Part shown: piece after piece, positions 52,479 to 59,951 of the stretch
How positions within the stretch are numbered: the first letter of the stretch is position 1
Layout: the number at the start of each line of letters is the position of its first letter
Source: a virus
Direction: 5' to 3' (one strand)
IMG/VR virus record: IMGVR_UViG_3300030104_001479
Coordinates: 1 to 59,951 of that record
Length of the DNA: 59,951 nt
Position numbers and translations under genes: made by a program
Notes under the pieces: generated by a model
The model's database searches: none
What the model was told of the DNA's origin: nothing
The model's input: only the letters and a program-made list of their open reading frames with translations

Positions 52479-53060
52479 ATGTCTGCGACTGCAACCCCTA
52501 TGGGAGCAGAACCTGTTGGCGGTTTATCTGCCTGTGGTTCGTTCTCTGGTAAGGTTCGCCATATAAAAATTGCTAGTGGTTATGCCGCTAATATTTTTTA
52601 TGGTGACTTTGTAAAGCTGGTCAATACCGGGACTATTGAAAAAGATACTGGTACTGCAACAGCTACTCCCGTTGGTATTTTTATGGGCTGTTTTTACACT
52701 GACCCTAATACCAGCCAGCCTACATTTAATCAAATGTGGCCTACTGGAACTGTAGCGGCTGACGCTATGGCTTATGTGCTTGATGACCCTGACGCTGTAT
52801 TTAGAATGCAGGGTGATGGTGCTTTGGCACAAACTACTTTGGGTAATAACATAGCTATTGTCCAAAACTCTGGTTCTACAACTATTGGACGCAGCAAGAA
52901 TGCAGTTAACGCTGGTACTGCTGCAACCACCGACACTCTACCTTTGCGGATTTTAGAGTTTATGGATGGCCCTGATAGCACTGTAGGTGACGCATTTACA
53001 GATGTACTACTAACGTACAACTTTGGAATGCACCAATATAGAAACGCCACAGGCGTATAG
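52479..53060 (+). CDS. Capsid decoration/head protein
   Basis: A 193-residue beta-rich protein (VRHIKIASGYAANIFYGDFVKLVN; AYVLDDPDAVFRMQG; LPLRILEFMDGPDS) immediately upstream of the capsid gene with its own AGGAG. The size and location are those of a decoration or head-stabilising protein. Small 47-base gap before it holds a possible leader. No enzymatic motif. Confidence 0.75.
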   Translation: MSATATPMGAEPVGGLSACGSFSGKVRHIKIASGYAANIFYGDFVKLVNTGTIEKDTGTATATPVGIFMGCFYTDPNTSQPTFNQMWPTGTVAADAMAYVLDDPDAVFRMQGDGALAQTTLGNNIAIVQNSGSTTIGRSKNAVNAGTAATTDTLPLRILEFMDGPDSTVGDAFTDVLLTYNFGMHQYRNATGV

Positions 53061-53072
53061 GAGGCTTAGCGA

Positions 53073-54011
53073 ATGGCTATATCAAGAGCGCAAATGCTCA
53101 AAGAGCTACTTCCGGGTCTTAATGCCCTGTTTGGCTTAGAGTATGCAAAGTACGAAGACGAAGATAGGATGATTTATGAAACAGAATCTTCTGATCGTTC
53201 GTTTGAAGAAGAAGTAAAGTTGAGTGGGTTTGGCGCTGCGCCTGTGAAGCCTGAAGGTTCTGCAATCAATTATGATTCAGCACAAGAAGCTTTCACTGCT
53301 CGTTACACTCATGAAACTGTAGCTCAGGGTTTCGCTATTACTGAAGAAGCAATGGAGGATAACCTCTATGCCTCTCTGTCTCAGCGATACACTAAAGCTT
53401 TGGCAAGAGCGATGGCTTACACCAAGCAAGTAAAAGCTGCTTTCCCACTAAACAATGGCTTCACTAACGCCTTTCAATCTGGCGATGGTGTTAACTTGTT
53501 TACTGCGGTAGGCGATGGCATAGCTGGCGGTGGTGGTCACCCTCTAGTTAATGGCGGATTCAACTCAAACCGTCCTGCGACTGCGGCGGATTTGAACGAA
53601 ACTTCATTAGAGGACGCAGTAATTCAGATTGCTGCTTACACTGATGAGCGCGGACTTCTTATCGCTGCTAGACCACGGCGTTTGATTGTTCCGCCTAACC
53701 TGATGTTTGTTGCTACTCGAATCCTAGATTCCGAGTTGCGTGTCAGCACATCTGATAACGACATCAATGCCATTAAGAACAATGGCTCCATTCCTGAAGG
53801 CTATTCTGTCAATCACTATCTGACTGACAGCAATGCTTTCTACATCATCACTGATGTACCGAATGGCATGAAGCATTTCGAGCGTACTCCGCTTGAGACT
53901 TCAATGGACGGCGATTTCGATACTGGTAACGTGCGCTACAAAGCGCGAGAGCGTTACAGCTTCGGTGTCTCTGACCCACTAGGAATATACGGTTCTCCGG
54001 GTACTTCCTAA
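53073..54011 (+). CDS. Major capsid protein (HK97 fold)
   Basis: A 312-residue protein of the usual size for a podoviral HK97-fold coat, resembling Mu gpT-type head subunits: MLKELLPGLNALFGLEYAKYEDE at the N-terminal arm, EEVKLSGFGAAPVKPEGSAINYD (E-loop region), QGFAITEEAMEDNLYASLSQRYTKALARAMAYTKQVKAA (spine helix) and PRRLIVPPNLMFVATRILDSELR. No protease is encoded next to it. Followed by a strong terminator, as expected for a gene expressed at high level. Confidence 0.9.
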   Translation: MAISRAQMLKELLPGLNALFGLEYAKYEDEDRMIYETESSDRSFEEEVKLSGFGAAPVKPEGSAINYDSAQEAFTARYTHETVAQGFAITEEAMEDNLYASLSQRYTKALARAMAYTKQVKAAFPLNNGFTNAFQSGDGVNLFTAVGDGIAGGGGHPLVNGGFNSNRPATAADLNETSLEDAVIQIAAYTDERGLLIAARPRRLIVPPNLMFVATRILDSELRVSTSDNDINAIKNNGSIPEGYSVNHYLTDSNAFYIITDVPNGMKHFERTPLETSMDGDFDTGNVRYKARERYSFGVSDPLGIYGSPGTS

Positions 54012-54020
54012 AGTAGAATA

Positions 54021-54083
54021 AGAAGCGGATAACAGGCATCTACTTGTTTATCCCTTGTTAGATGTCTGCCGCTTCTTTTTTTT
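54021..54083 (+). terminator. Strong terminator after capsid gene
   Basis: AGAAGCGG...GCATCTA pairs with TAGATGTC...CCGCTTCT (arms at 54021-54042 and 54060-54076, one internal mismatch bubble) and is followed by an eight-T run. Classical rho-independent terminator that would end or attenuate the capsid transcript. Confidence 0.85.
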
Positions 54084-54294
54084 ACGTCATATTAACTGGC
54101 CTAAAACCTTAATCACGTTTTGGTGAAATTTATGAAGCTGAAGCGAAACGCTTGATGAGTAAGAAAATGCTCAAATGTTCTTCCTTCTACGGTTAATATG
54201 ATTTTTATTCTAGGAAACATAAAGTTTTAGCGACCAGCCTAGTGGACATTTACGAAGACGCTAAGACAAATCCTTTCGTAAAGAGGTGACTCTA
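54084..54294 (+). other. Intergenic leader between capsid and minor structural genes
   Basis: 211 bases with no gene. Contains a hairpin AAGCG-AAA-CGCTT (54141-54153) and AT-rich stretches, but I find no convincing promoter hexamer pair, although one is expected after the strong terminator. The ribosome-binding site AGAGGTGA lies just before ATG 54295. Confidence 0.5.
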
Positions 54295-54831
54295 ATGGCT
54301 TTATCAACATTCCAAGGCCCGATCAGATCAATGGGTGGTTCTTACAATCAAGGGCCAGAATCAGTAGTTGCGTTAACCGCTGATACTATAATCAATCCTA
54401 CGGATCATGCGGGTAAACTAATTCTTATCAACAACTCCACTCTGACTATTACTCTTCCCACTATAAATGCGGCAGGTCTTGATCCAGTCGCTGGACCATT
54501 CCGAAAAGGTGGTGGTCCTAACACAGTGAGCAACGTGGGTATTGAGTATAAGTTCTTAATGCTAACCTCTTCTGGGACAAGCACTACAATCGGAAGTGCC
54601 ACTGCCGCTGATATTATGATTGGATCAATGGTTCAAGGTAAAGCTGGCTTGGGTGCTGTCCATGTGTTTGAGCCAAATGGCTCCTCTAACTACCAGCTAG
54701 TTTTCGATGGAACAACGACTGGTGGTGTAGCAGGAAGTTATTTCTCTATAACTGCTGTGTTTGCAAATCGTTATTTGGTTCAAGGTGTTAACCTTGGTAG
54801 CGGAACTTTAGCAACCCCTTTTAGCGGTTAG
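54295..54831 (+). CDS. Beta-rich virion protein
   Basis: A 178-residue protein from ATG 54295. Thr/Ser/Gly-rich with strands (ADTIINPTDHAGKLILINNSTLTITLP; NVGIEYKFLMLTSSG; AVHVFEPNGSSNYQLVFDG; FSITAVFANRYLVQGV), suggesting a jellyroll or Ig-like surface protein. Located alone between two terminators, so its level is set separately. Possible capsid surface or fiber component. Confidence 0.72.
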   Translation: MALSTFQGPIRSMGGSYNQGPESVVALTADTIINPTDHAGKLILINNSTLTITLPTINAAGLDPVAGPFRKGGGPNTVSNVGIEYKFLMLTSSGTSTTIGSATAADIMIGSMVQGKAGLGAVHVFEPNGSSNYQLVFDGTTTGGVAGSYFSITAVFANRYLVQGVNLGSGTLATPFSG

Positions 54832-54836
54832 ATTAT

Positions 54837-54860
54837 AGCGGGGCTTGCCCCGCTTTTATT
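54837..54860 (+). terminator. Terminator after the beta-rich virion gene
   Basis: AGCGGGGC (54837-54844), TT loop, GCCCCGCT (54847-54854), then TTTATT. Perfect 8-bp GC stem. The ribosome-binding site of the next gene begins only bases later, so read-through may be intended. Confidence 0.8.
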
Positions 54861-54870
54861 GGAGGTTTAT

Positions 54871-55281
54871 ATGGCAGATGCACTTACCAGCCAAGTAATT
54901 GAGGATGGCCCACGAAATGCTGTCTTAAAGTTTACAAATGTGAGTGACGGGACGGGTCAAACAGATGCGGTTCTGGTAGATGTTTCTACTTTAAGTTCTG
55001 ATCCTCTTACCGGACAAGTTTGTAACGGTGTTGTGTTGCAGAAAATAACTTATTCTAATGTAGGTATGGGCGTTGAATTATTCTGGGATGCCACTACCAA
55101 TGTTCCTTTGCTTAATCTATTAGAGAACTGGTCTGACCAGTTAGACTTTACCCCAACGGGTATTCCTAATAGCGGAGGAGCAGGCAAGACAGGAGATATT
55201 TTAGTGACCACAAGCAATGCTGGTGCTAACGACACTTATCTTTTGATCTTAACTCTAACTAAAACGTATGCGAGCGTTTAA
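54871..55281 (+). CDS. Small virion protein
   Basis: A 136-residue beta-rich protein, GGAGG before ATG 54871. Contains RNAVLKFTNVSDGTGQTDAVLVDVSTL and GVELFWDATTNVPLL, a type common in marine phage head/tail clusters. Function not known; a minor capsid or connector protein is likely. Confidence 0.7.
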   Translation: MADALTSQVIEDGPRNAVLKFTNVSDGTGQTDAVLVDVSTLSSDPLTGQVCNGVVLQKITYSNVGMGVELFWDATTNVPLLNLLENWSDQLDFTPTGIPNSGGAGKTGDILVTTSNAGANDTYLLILTLTKTYASV

Positions 55282-55292
55282 GGCATTTTATT

Positions 55293-55640
55293 ATGGCTAA
55301 GAAACTAGAAGTAGTTCAAAACGGAAACTTTAGTAATGGCGATCCAGTTTTTCAGATTGGTAGCATCAATGCTGATGGTGATCGTGAGATAGCAGTTTTT
55401 GACCTGATGACTGAGTCGGAAGCAAAAGCAAAGCTCAAGAGTATGGGTGGTTCTTCTAAGTCTACTTCTAAGGCTGCTGAGCCAGTAGAAGAGGTTGAAG
55501 AGACAACCAAGGTTGATCTAAACAAAATGACCAAAGTCGAGCTTGAAGAATTTGCTCGTGAGTTTGGTGTTGAGTTAGATCGCAGGGAAAAAAAAGAAAC
55601 TCTTGTAAAGCAAGCTTACAAGGCTCAGTTTGATGGCTAG
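55293..55640 (+). CDS. Small protein with HeH/Rho-N-like C-terminus
   Basis: A 115-residue protein: a compact N-terminal half (VFQIGSINADGDREIAVFDLMTE), a Ser/Lys/Glu linker (about 50-73), and VDLNKMTKVELEEFAREFGVELDRREKKETLVKQAYKA (about 75-112), which looks like a helix-extended-helix (HeH/SAP/Rho-N) nucleic acid or protein binding module seen in phage head-completion genes. The TAG stop overlaps the next ATG. Confidence 0.7.
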   Translation: MAKKLEVVQNGNFSNGDPVFQIGSINADGDREIAVFDLMTESEAKAKLKSMGGSSKSTSKAAEPVEEVEETTKVDLNKMTKVELEEFAREFGVELDRREKKETLVKQAYKAQFDG

Positions 55641-56157
55641 AAATTATCGAGGCGAATACGATAATTATCACAAAAAGTCTGCTCAAAAGAAAAACAGAGC
55701 TGGTCGTAATGCGGCTAGGAATTCTTTAAAATCTAGTGGTCGAGTTAAAAAAGGTGATGGCAAGGATGTTCATCACAAAGATGGTAATCCTCGCAATAAT
55801 AGGAGTTCTAATTTGGCTGTTGTTTCAAAGACTTCTAATAGAAAGCGTACCCTTAAAAAGGGAGGCTCAACTAAAAAGAAAGATATGGGGATAAAAACCT
55901 CTGTTAAGTCAGGCAACTTTCGAGCAACCAAGAAAGGCGCAGGGATGACCGAGAAGGGCGTAAAAGCTTACAGAAAAGCTAATCCCGGCAGTAAATTAAA
56001 GACCGCTGTTACTGAAAAGAAACCCTCAAAGGCTAACGCAAAAAGGCGAAAGTCCTATTGCGCTCGTTCTGAAGGACAAATGAAAAAGTTTCCTAAGGCA
56101 GCAAAAGACCCTAACAGTCGTTTGCGACAAGCTAGGAAGCGATGGAGATGTCGATGA
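55633..56157 (+). CDS. Basic protein with HNH-like motif and DUF6321-type end
   Basis: A 174-residue, very basic protein. DVHHKDGNPRNNRSSNLAVVSKTSNR (about 48-73) is the His-His-Asp-Gly-Asn-Asn pattern of HNH endonucleases. The C-terminal half (GMTEKGVKAYRKANPGSKLKTAV; GQMKKFPKAAKDPNSRLRQARKRWRC) matches DUF6321-type sequences. Starts at ATG 55633, overlapping the previous stop, not at the TTG three bases earlier. It may nick DNA at packaging, or be structural; HNH proteins near terminases do assist cutting in other phages. Confidence 0.75.
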   Translation: MARNYRGEYDNYHKKSAQKKNRAGRNAARNSLKSSGRVKKGDGKDVHHKDGNPRNNRSSNLAVVSKTSNRKRTLKKGGSTKKKDMGIKTSVKSGNFRATKKGAGMTEKGVKAYRKANPGSKLKTAVTEKKPSKANAKRRKSYCARSEGQMKKFPKAAKDPNSRLRQARKRWRCR

Positions 56158-56360
56158 AAGGCAAAGAGAAAGTTAGCTACGTTATGAATGAGTTTAAAGA
56201 CGGCAAGCTTAAGTCTAGCTCTGGAAAGAAAGTCACTGATCGAAACCAAGCGATGGCTATTGCGCTTAGTGAAGCAGGTATCAGCAAGAAGATGTTTGCT
56301 GGAGGAAGGCTGGGTGACGGCAGAGCAGTCCAAGGACACACTAGAGGCAGGAATGTCTAA
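56154..56360 (+). CDS. DUF6496-type small basic protein
   Basis: A 68-residue protein from ATG 56154 (ATGA overlap). VMNEFKDGKLKSSSGKKVTDRNQAMAIALSEAG is typical of DUF6496 proteins; the rest is Gly/Arg-rich (GGRLGDGRAVQGHTRGRN). No function known. Part of a cluster of small basic proteins. Confidence 0.75.
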   Translation: MKGKEKVSYVMNEFKDGKLKSSSGKKVTDRNQAMAIALSEAGISKKMFAGGRLGDGRAVQGHTRGRNV

Positions 56361-57055
56361 TGGCTACGAGCGGAACTTATACGTTTAATCTTGATCTAGG
56401 CGATGTCATGGAAGAAGCCTATGAGCGGTGTGGCTTAGAGTTGCGCTCTGGTTTTGACTACAGGACAGCTAGAAGAAGTCTTAATCTGTTGATGCTGGAT
56501 TGGCAGAATCGCGGTCTTAGTTTGTGGACTGTAAAGGGAGCTACTGAAACTTTAACTCCGGGCCAAGGGGCTTATCCTCTAACGTCCGAGAAGTTAGATA
56601 TTGTAGAAGCTTTCATGAGAACAAATGCGGGTGATACGACAAAGCAATCAGACTTGACTATGCAGCGTATTTCTATTGCTCAGTATTCTCATCAAACGAA
56701 TAAATTGTTAGAGGGAAGACCTATTCAATACTGGGTAGAAAGAGCGCCTAGCGGAATAACAGTTAATGTTTGGCCTGTTCCAGATGCTTCTCAAACGTGG
56801 ACTTTTGGTTATTACTATATGGAACGAATTGAAGACGCAGGTACGCCAGCCTCTCTAAACATGGATGTTCCAGCTAGATTTCTTCCTTGTTTAACGGCAG
56901 GACTAGCCTATATGATTGCTCAAAAGAAACCAGAAGCTCTTCAGCTTGTTCCCATGCTTAAAGAATTATATGAGGAGCAATGGACTATGGCTTCTGATTC
57001 AGCTAGAGAAAAAGCAGCTTTATATGTTGTTCCCGGTGGATATCAATACTTATGA
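56360..57055 (+). CDS. Tail accessory/head-closure protein, P22 gp4-like
   Basis: A 231-residue protein with LGDVMEEAYERCGLELRSGFDYRTARRSLNLLMLDWQNRGLSLWTV at the N-terminus, LTPGQGAYPL, and QYWVERAPSGITVNVWPVPDASQTWTFGYYYMERI, the pattern of gp4-type tail accessory factors that attach below the portal. TAATG overlap before, ATGA overlap after. Shares the fold pattern with the protein at 58660-59301. Confidence 0.82.
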   Translation: MATSGTYTFNLDLGDVMEEAYERCGLELRSGFDYRTARRSLNLLMLDWQNRGLSLWTVKGATETLTPGQGAYPLTSEKLDIVEAFMRTNAGDTTKQSDLTMQRISIAQYSHQTNKLLEGRPIQYWVERAPSGITVNVWPVPDASQTWTFGYYYMERIEDAGTPASLNMDVPARFLPCLTAGLAYMIAQKKPEALQLVPMLKELYEEQWTMASDSAREKAALYVVPGGYQYL

Positions 57056-58209
57056 GTAGCTACGCGAGCGGTAAACACGCTTTTGGATTTTGTGATCGAA
57101 CTGGATTTCGATACAAGCTTAAAGATTTAGTTCCTCAGATAGAAGCTGGTAGACCTAACGGTATGCTGGTTGGAAAAGATGTAGTTGATGTAGATAACCC
57201 CCAATGGAAATTGGGCATGATCAATATGTCTGACCCTCAAGCTTTGAGAAACCCTAGACCTGATGGAGGTTTTGATCAAAGTAGAGAGCTTTCAGCTTTT
57301 GATCCAGTAGGTGGCGGCAATACCGCGATGGGTAGTCGCACTGTTGGTTTAGATATGTCGGGTCATGTAGGACGAGTCCAAGTAGAAATTACAGAGCCTG
57401 ATTCGACAGTAAGCGTGTCGGGTGTTGTAGGTACAACTAATTTAGGAAACGTAAGTGTTGAATTAGGAGCGGTTGATGTAAGTGTATCTGTAACTGGGGT
57501 AAGTGCTACTTCTGCTGTTGGCTCGGTTAGTGTGGTTTCTGAAACTTTTGCAATAACCGTTGCAAATCCGGGGGTTGGTAATAGGTATTATGTAGATGGC
57601 GCACAACAAGCTACTGTTACATTAAAGGCAGGGAATATTTACAGATTCGATCAATCTGATTCTTCTAATTTAAACCATCCTCTTCGTTTATCTACTACCT
57701 CTAATGGTACTCACTCTGGAGGGACTGAGTACACTACAGGTGTGGTAACAAACGGAGTGCCGGGTTCAGCAGGAGCTTACACAGAAATTACAGTAGCTTC
57801 TGATGCTCCTACCCTATATTACTACTGTCAAAATCATTCTAATATGGGTGGAACGGTAAACGTATACACTGGATTTGCCGTTACGGTCGCAACAGGAACA
57901 AACTCTTATGGAACAGGAAATAAATATTATATAGGTGGAGCAGTAAGTCCTACTGTTTCTCTAGTAGAGGGTTCTACTTATAGGTTTGACCAATCTGACA
58001 GCACTAACCTTAATCATCCTTTAAGATTTTCTACCACACCAAATGGAACGTGGGGAGGTGGTATCGAGTACACCACAGGTGTAACCACTACAGGTGTTCC
58101 CGGTAATGCTGGAGCTTATACTCAAATAACTGTAGCTATTGGAGCGCCTACTTTACATTACTATTGTACTAATCATAGCGGAATGGGAGGACAGGCTAAT
58201 ACGCCTTAA
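57052..58209 (+). CDS. Virion protein with two cupredoxin-like domains
   Basis: A 385-residue protein. Residues 1-110 are a hub-like N-terminus (HAFGFCDRTGFRYKLKDLVPQIEAG). Residues 115-165 carry SVSVTGVSATSAVGSVSVV repeats shared with the gene at 269. Then two similar domains of about 110 residues (166-272 and 275-385) each end in YYCxNHSxMGG. The ligands fit a type-1 copper site: His209, Cys259, His262, Met265 in the first and His322, Cys372, His375, Met378 in the second, with the C-x2-H-x2-M spacing of amicyanin. Copper binding is predicted from motif only. Confidence 0.8.
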   Translation: MSSYASGKHAFGFCDRTGFRYKLKDLVPQIEAGRPNGMLVGKDVVDVDNPQWKLGMINMSDPQALRNPRPDGGFDQSRELSAFDPVGGGNTAMGSRTVGLDMSGHVGRVQVEITEPDSTVSVSGVVGTTNLGNVSVELGAVDVSVSVTGVSATSAVGSVSVVSETFAITVANPGVGNRYYVDGAQQATVTLKAGNIYRFDQSDSSNLNHPLRLSTTSNGTHSGGTEYTTGVVTNGVPGSAGAYTEITVASDAPTLYYYCQNHSNMGGTVNVYTGFAVTVATGTNSYGTGNKYYIGGAVSPTVSLVEGSTYRFDQSDSTNLNHPLRFSTTPNGTWGGGIEYTTGVTTTGVPGNAGAYTQITVAIGAPTLHYYCTNHSGMGGQANTP

Positions 58210-58214
58210 TAACT

Positions 58215-58421
58215 ATGGCAGTTAGAAAAAAAGCACCCGCAAAGAAAAAAACAAAGTCTCGTGTAAACGAGGCTGGTAATTACACCAAACCAACTATGCG
58301 TAAGAGTCTTTTCAATAGGATTAAGGCAGGATCAAAAGGCGGTAAGCCCGGACAGTGGTCTGCCAGAAAAGCGCAAATGTTGGCAAAACAGTACAAGGAT
58401 AAAGGAGGGGGCTATAAGTAA
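58215..58421 (+). CDS. Small basic protein, DUF5872-like
   Basis: A 68-residue basic protein. SRVNEAGNYTKPTMRKSLFNRIKAGSKGGKPGQWSARKAQMLAKQYKDKGGGYK is a family I recognise (KGGKPGQWSARKAQ core) from phages and large DNA viruses, best matching DUF5872. Lys/Arg content suggests nucleic acid contact. Immediately followed by the related small basic gene. Confidence 0.75.
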   Translation: MAVRKKAPAKKKTKSRVNEAGNYTKPTMRKSLFNRIKAGSKGGKPGQWSARKAQMLAKQYKDKGGGYK

Positions 58422-58660
58422 TGGCTCTTAAAAAACCTCAAAAGTCTTTAAAGAAGTGGACTAGCCAGAAGTGGAGAACCAAGTCTGGTAAGCCAAGCGC
58501 AAAGACCGGAGAAAGATATTTGCCTTCTAGTGCTATTAAGTCTTTGTCTCCACAAGAGTATGCAGCAACAACAAGAAAGAAAAGAAAAGACAGTAAAGCT
58601 GGAAAGCAACATTCTAAGCAACCCAAACGAATTGCCCGAAAAACGGCTAGGCACAGATAA
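58421..58660 (+). CDS. Small basic protein, second of pair
   Basis: A 79-residue basic protein; LKKWTSQKWRTKSGKPSAKTGERYLPSSAIKSLSPQEYAATTRKKRKDSKAGKQHSKQPKRIARKTARHR matches a conserved viral family that usually sits next to KGGKPGQWSARKAQ proteins; I cannot name its number with certainty. Start overlaps the previous stop (TAATG). Likely virion or DNA associated. Confidence 0.72.
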   Translation: MALKKPQKSLKKWTSQKWRTKSGKPSAKTGERYLPSSAIKSLSPQEYAATTRKKRKDSKAGKQHSKQPKRIARKTARHR

Positions 58661-59301
58661 TGGCTTTTACTTTTACGACATTAAAGACAGCTATACAGGA
58701 TTACTTGGAAAGTAGTGAGACTACGTTCGTAGCTAATCTGCCTACGATTATTACTCAGGCAGAACAAAGAATTCTTAGAACCTGTCAGATACCTGATCTG
58801 CGTAAGAATGATACAGGAACATTGAGTCAGGGAAATGCGTACCTAACTATGCCTGATGGATTTTTAGCTTCTTACTCTTTAGCTATAGATAATTCGGGTT
58901 ATGAGTTTCTTATATTTAAAGACGTAAATTTTATGCGAGAGGCTTATCCTGTAGAGTCAACACAAGGTGTGCCTAAGTATTACAGCATCTTTGATGATAC
59001 TCGTTTTATTATTGGGCCAACCCCTGATGCTAATTACGCAGTTGAGCTTCATTATATGTACGAGCCTGAGTCAATTACCACGACAGCAAGTGGTGAGAGT
59101 TGGCTTGGCTCTAATGCGGAAAACGCTTTGCTTTATGCCTGTCTTGTTGAGGGTTATACATTCCTGAAAGGTGAGCCTGATCAAATGCAATGGTATAACG
59201 CCAAGTATGAAGACGCTGTTTCCAGACTCAAGTCTTTAGGCGAGGGTTATGACACCACAGATTCTTTTAGATCAGGTGCTATTAGGAGTGTGCGAATTTA
59301 A
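58660..59301 (+). CDS. Head-tail adaptor-like protein
   Basis: A 213-residue protein beginning FTTLKTAIQDYLESSETTFVANLPTIITQAEQRILR, then LTMPDGFLASYSLAI, YEFLIFKDVNFMREAYP, RFIIGPTPDANYAVELHYMYEPESI and a helical end (AENALLYACLVEGYTFLKGEPDQM). This is the adaptor/gp6-like layout common in marine podovirus-like phages. Overlaps on both sides by one base (TAATG). Confidence 0.78.
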   Translation: MAFTFTTLKTAIQDYLESSETTFVANLPTIITQAEQRILRTCQIPDLRKNDTGTLSQGNAYLTMPDGFLASYSLAIDNSGYEFLIFKDVNFMREAYPVESTQGVPKYYSIFDDTRFIIGPTPDANYAVELHYMYEPESITTTASGESWLGSNAENALLYACLVEGYTFLKGEPDQMQWYNAKYEDAVSRLKSLGEGYDTTDSFRSGAIRSVRI

Positions 59302-59591
59302 TGTTTACTGTTGATATAAAGTCAGACATTGGTCAGGTTGGAGTAGAAACTACTCACAATCGTGGTTTTACCCCTGAAGAACTTTCGGTAGATTGTGCTA
59401 ACAAAATAATTTCAGTCTCTCAAAGTGCTGACCCTGTGTTAAGGCAACAAGCAGAAGCTTTTAAATCTCAAATTCAACAAATTGTTTTATATTACATGAA
59501 GCAATCTGCAAAAAGTGAGCGAACAACTATCTATAATCTTTTACTTAATGCCGGGGAAGCTTCTTTGGCAGAACACATTAGGAGGCTTTAA
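59301..59591 (+). CDS. Conserved marine-phage hypothetical protein
   Basis: A 96-residue helical protein (VETTHNRGFTPEELSVDCANKIISVSQSADPVLRQQAEAFKSQIQQIVLYYMKQSAKSERTTIYNLLLNAG). I recognise the sequence type from marine phage tail clusters. Role unknown. The stop overlaps the next start. Confidence 0.75.
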   Translation: MFTVDIKSDIGQVGVETTHNRGFTPEELSVDCANKIISVSQSADPVLRQQAEAFKSQIQQIVLYYMKQSAKSERTTIYNLLLNAGEASLAEHIRRL

Positions 59592-59951
59592 ATGGCTTTT
59601 TCAGGTAACTATATGTGTACTAGTTTTAAGACTGAACTTATGACTGGGACACACAATTTTACAGCAAGTACAGGCAATACTTTTAAGTTAGCCTTGTATG
59701 ATAACAGTGCATCTTTTACCGCAGCTACTACTGCGTATACGACTTCTAATGAAATATCAGGAAGCGGATATTCAGCAGGCGGCGGGACTCTTACTAATGT
59801 AACGCCTACATCAAGTAGCACCACAGCTTTTACTGACTTTGATGATCTAACTTTCAGCACAGCTACCATAACAGCTAGAGGCGCACTCATTTATAATGAT
59901 ACTGCTGCTGGCGATCCTAGTGTTGTTGTATTAGATTTTGGTGGTGATAAG
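59592..59951 (+). CDS. Virion structural protein, N-terminal part (runs off window)
   Basis: Begins MAFSGNYMCTSFKTELMTG and continues to the last base; its final 194 bases are the right copy of the terminal repeat, continuing in frame at position 1. Joined product is about 145 residues, Thr/Ser/Gly-rich and beta-like. Follows a GGAGG site at 59581-59585. Confidence 0.85.
   Translation, partial: MAFSGNYMCTSFKTELMTGTHNFTASTGNTFKLALYDNSASFTAATTAYTTSNEISGSGYSAGGGTLTNVTPTSSSTTAFTDFDDLTFSTATITARGALIYNDTAAGDPSVVVLDFGGDK
59758..59951. repeat. Right copy of imperfect terminal direct repeat
   Basis: Mirrors 1-194 with five substitutions (four silent, one Ile/Val). See the left copy for interpretation. 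Confidence 0.95.

Noticed and set aside
1-59951. Temperate lifestyle genes (integrase, repressor, attachment site)
   Set aside because: No tyrosine or serine recombinase, CI-like repressor or tRNA-derived att site could be recognised on either strand.

Overview
This window looks like an essentially complete genome of a tailed, podovirus-like marine phage (Caudoviricetes), opened inside a tail gene. The evidence is a small and a large terminase, a P22-like portal, a GroES-like co-chaperonin, a scaffold, an HK97-fold capsid protein, gp4-like and gp10-like connector/hub proteins, large internal (ejection) proteins, and no tape measure, sheath or tail tube. The first 194 bases recur at the end with five mismatches. 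They lie in the same reading frame of one gene, so the sequence most likely closes into a circle. Many products (the GTWGTSTNT fiber, the LADLLPAG paralogs, the giant polyvalent protein, DUF6321/DUF6496/DUF5872-type basic proteins) are of kinds I know mainly from marine phage genomes. The host cannot be read from the sequence. I see no integrase, tRNA, CRISPR array, DNA polymerase or RNA polymerase.

Layout. (1) 43758 to the end and then 1-29235, plus strand: the late/virion block. Its order is terS, a repeat-rich control region, terL, a hypothetical gene, a Lys/Gly repeat protein, portal, GroES-like, scaffold, decoration, capsid (followed by a strong terminator), small basic proteins, connectors, a cupredoxin-domain protein, tail fibers, three tandem paralogous beta-propeller proteins, a lysis/hydrolase cassette (lipase, lipoprotein, holin-like, GH24 lysozyme, nuclease), a gp10-like hub, and four internal proteins ending in a 2984-residue polyvalent protein. 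(2) 34141-29232, minus strand: recombination genes (Cas4/RecB-like exonuclease, DUF1071 annealing protein, SSB-like, HNH/DUF1364-like, NinB-like) and a SprT-like protease. (3) 34183-37310, plus strand: RusA resolvase and a primase-helicase. (4) 43420-37421, minus strand: a MoxR-type AAA+ ATPase, a linking gene and a metallopeptidase/VWA protein, among many very small genes.

Inference about how it works: the phage primes and unwinds its DNA with its own primase-helicase and recombines with exonuclease, annealing protein, SSB and RusA. It borrows host polymerases, then packages DNA with TerS/TerL into a capsid that may need its own co-chaperonin.

Most interesting points: a recurring CAACCA...AGGAG leader at the starts of at least seven minus-strand genes (like the start-associated sequences of some mycobacteriophages); an iteron array and a promoter/terminator/palindrome cluster between terS and terL; duplicated domains with a full type-1 copper ligand set in a virion protein; a propeller inserted into one of three tail paralogs; a GH24 lysozyme with His in place of the catalytic Thr; and a probable ATC-start gene.
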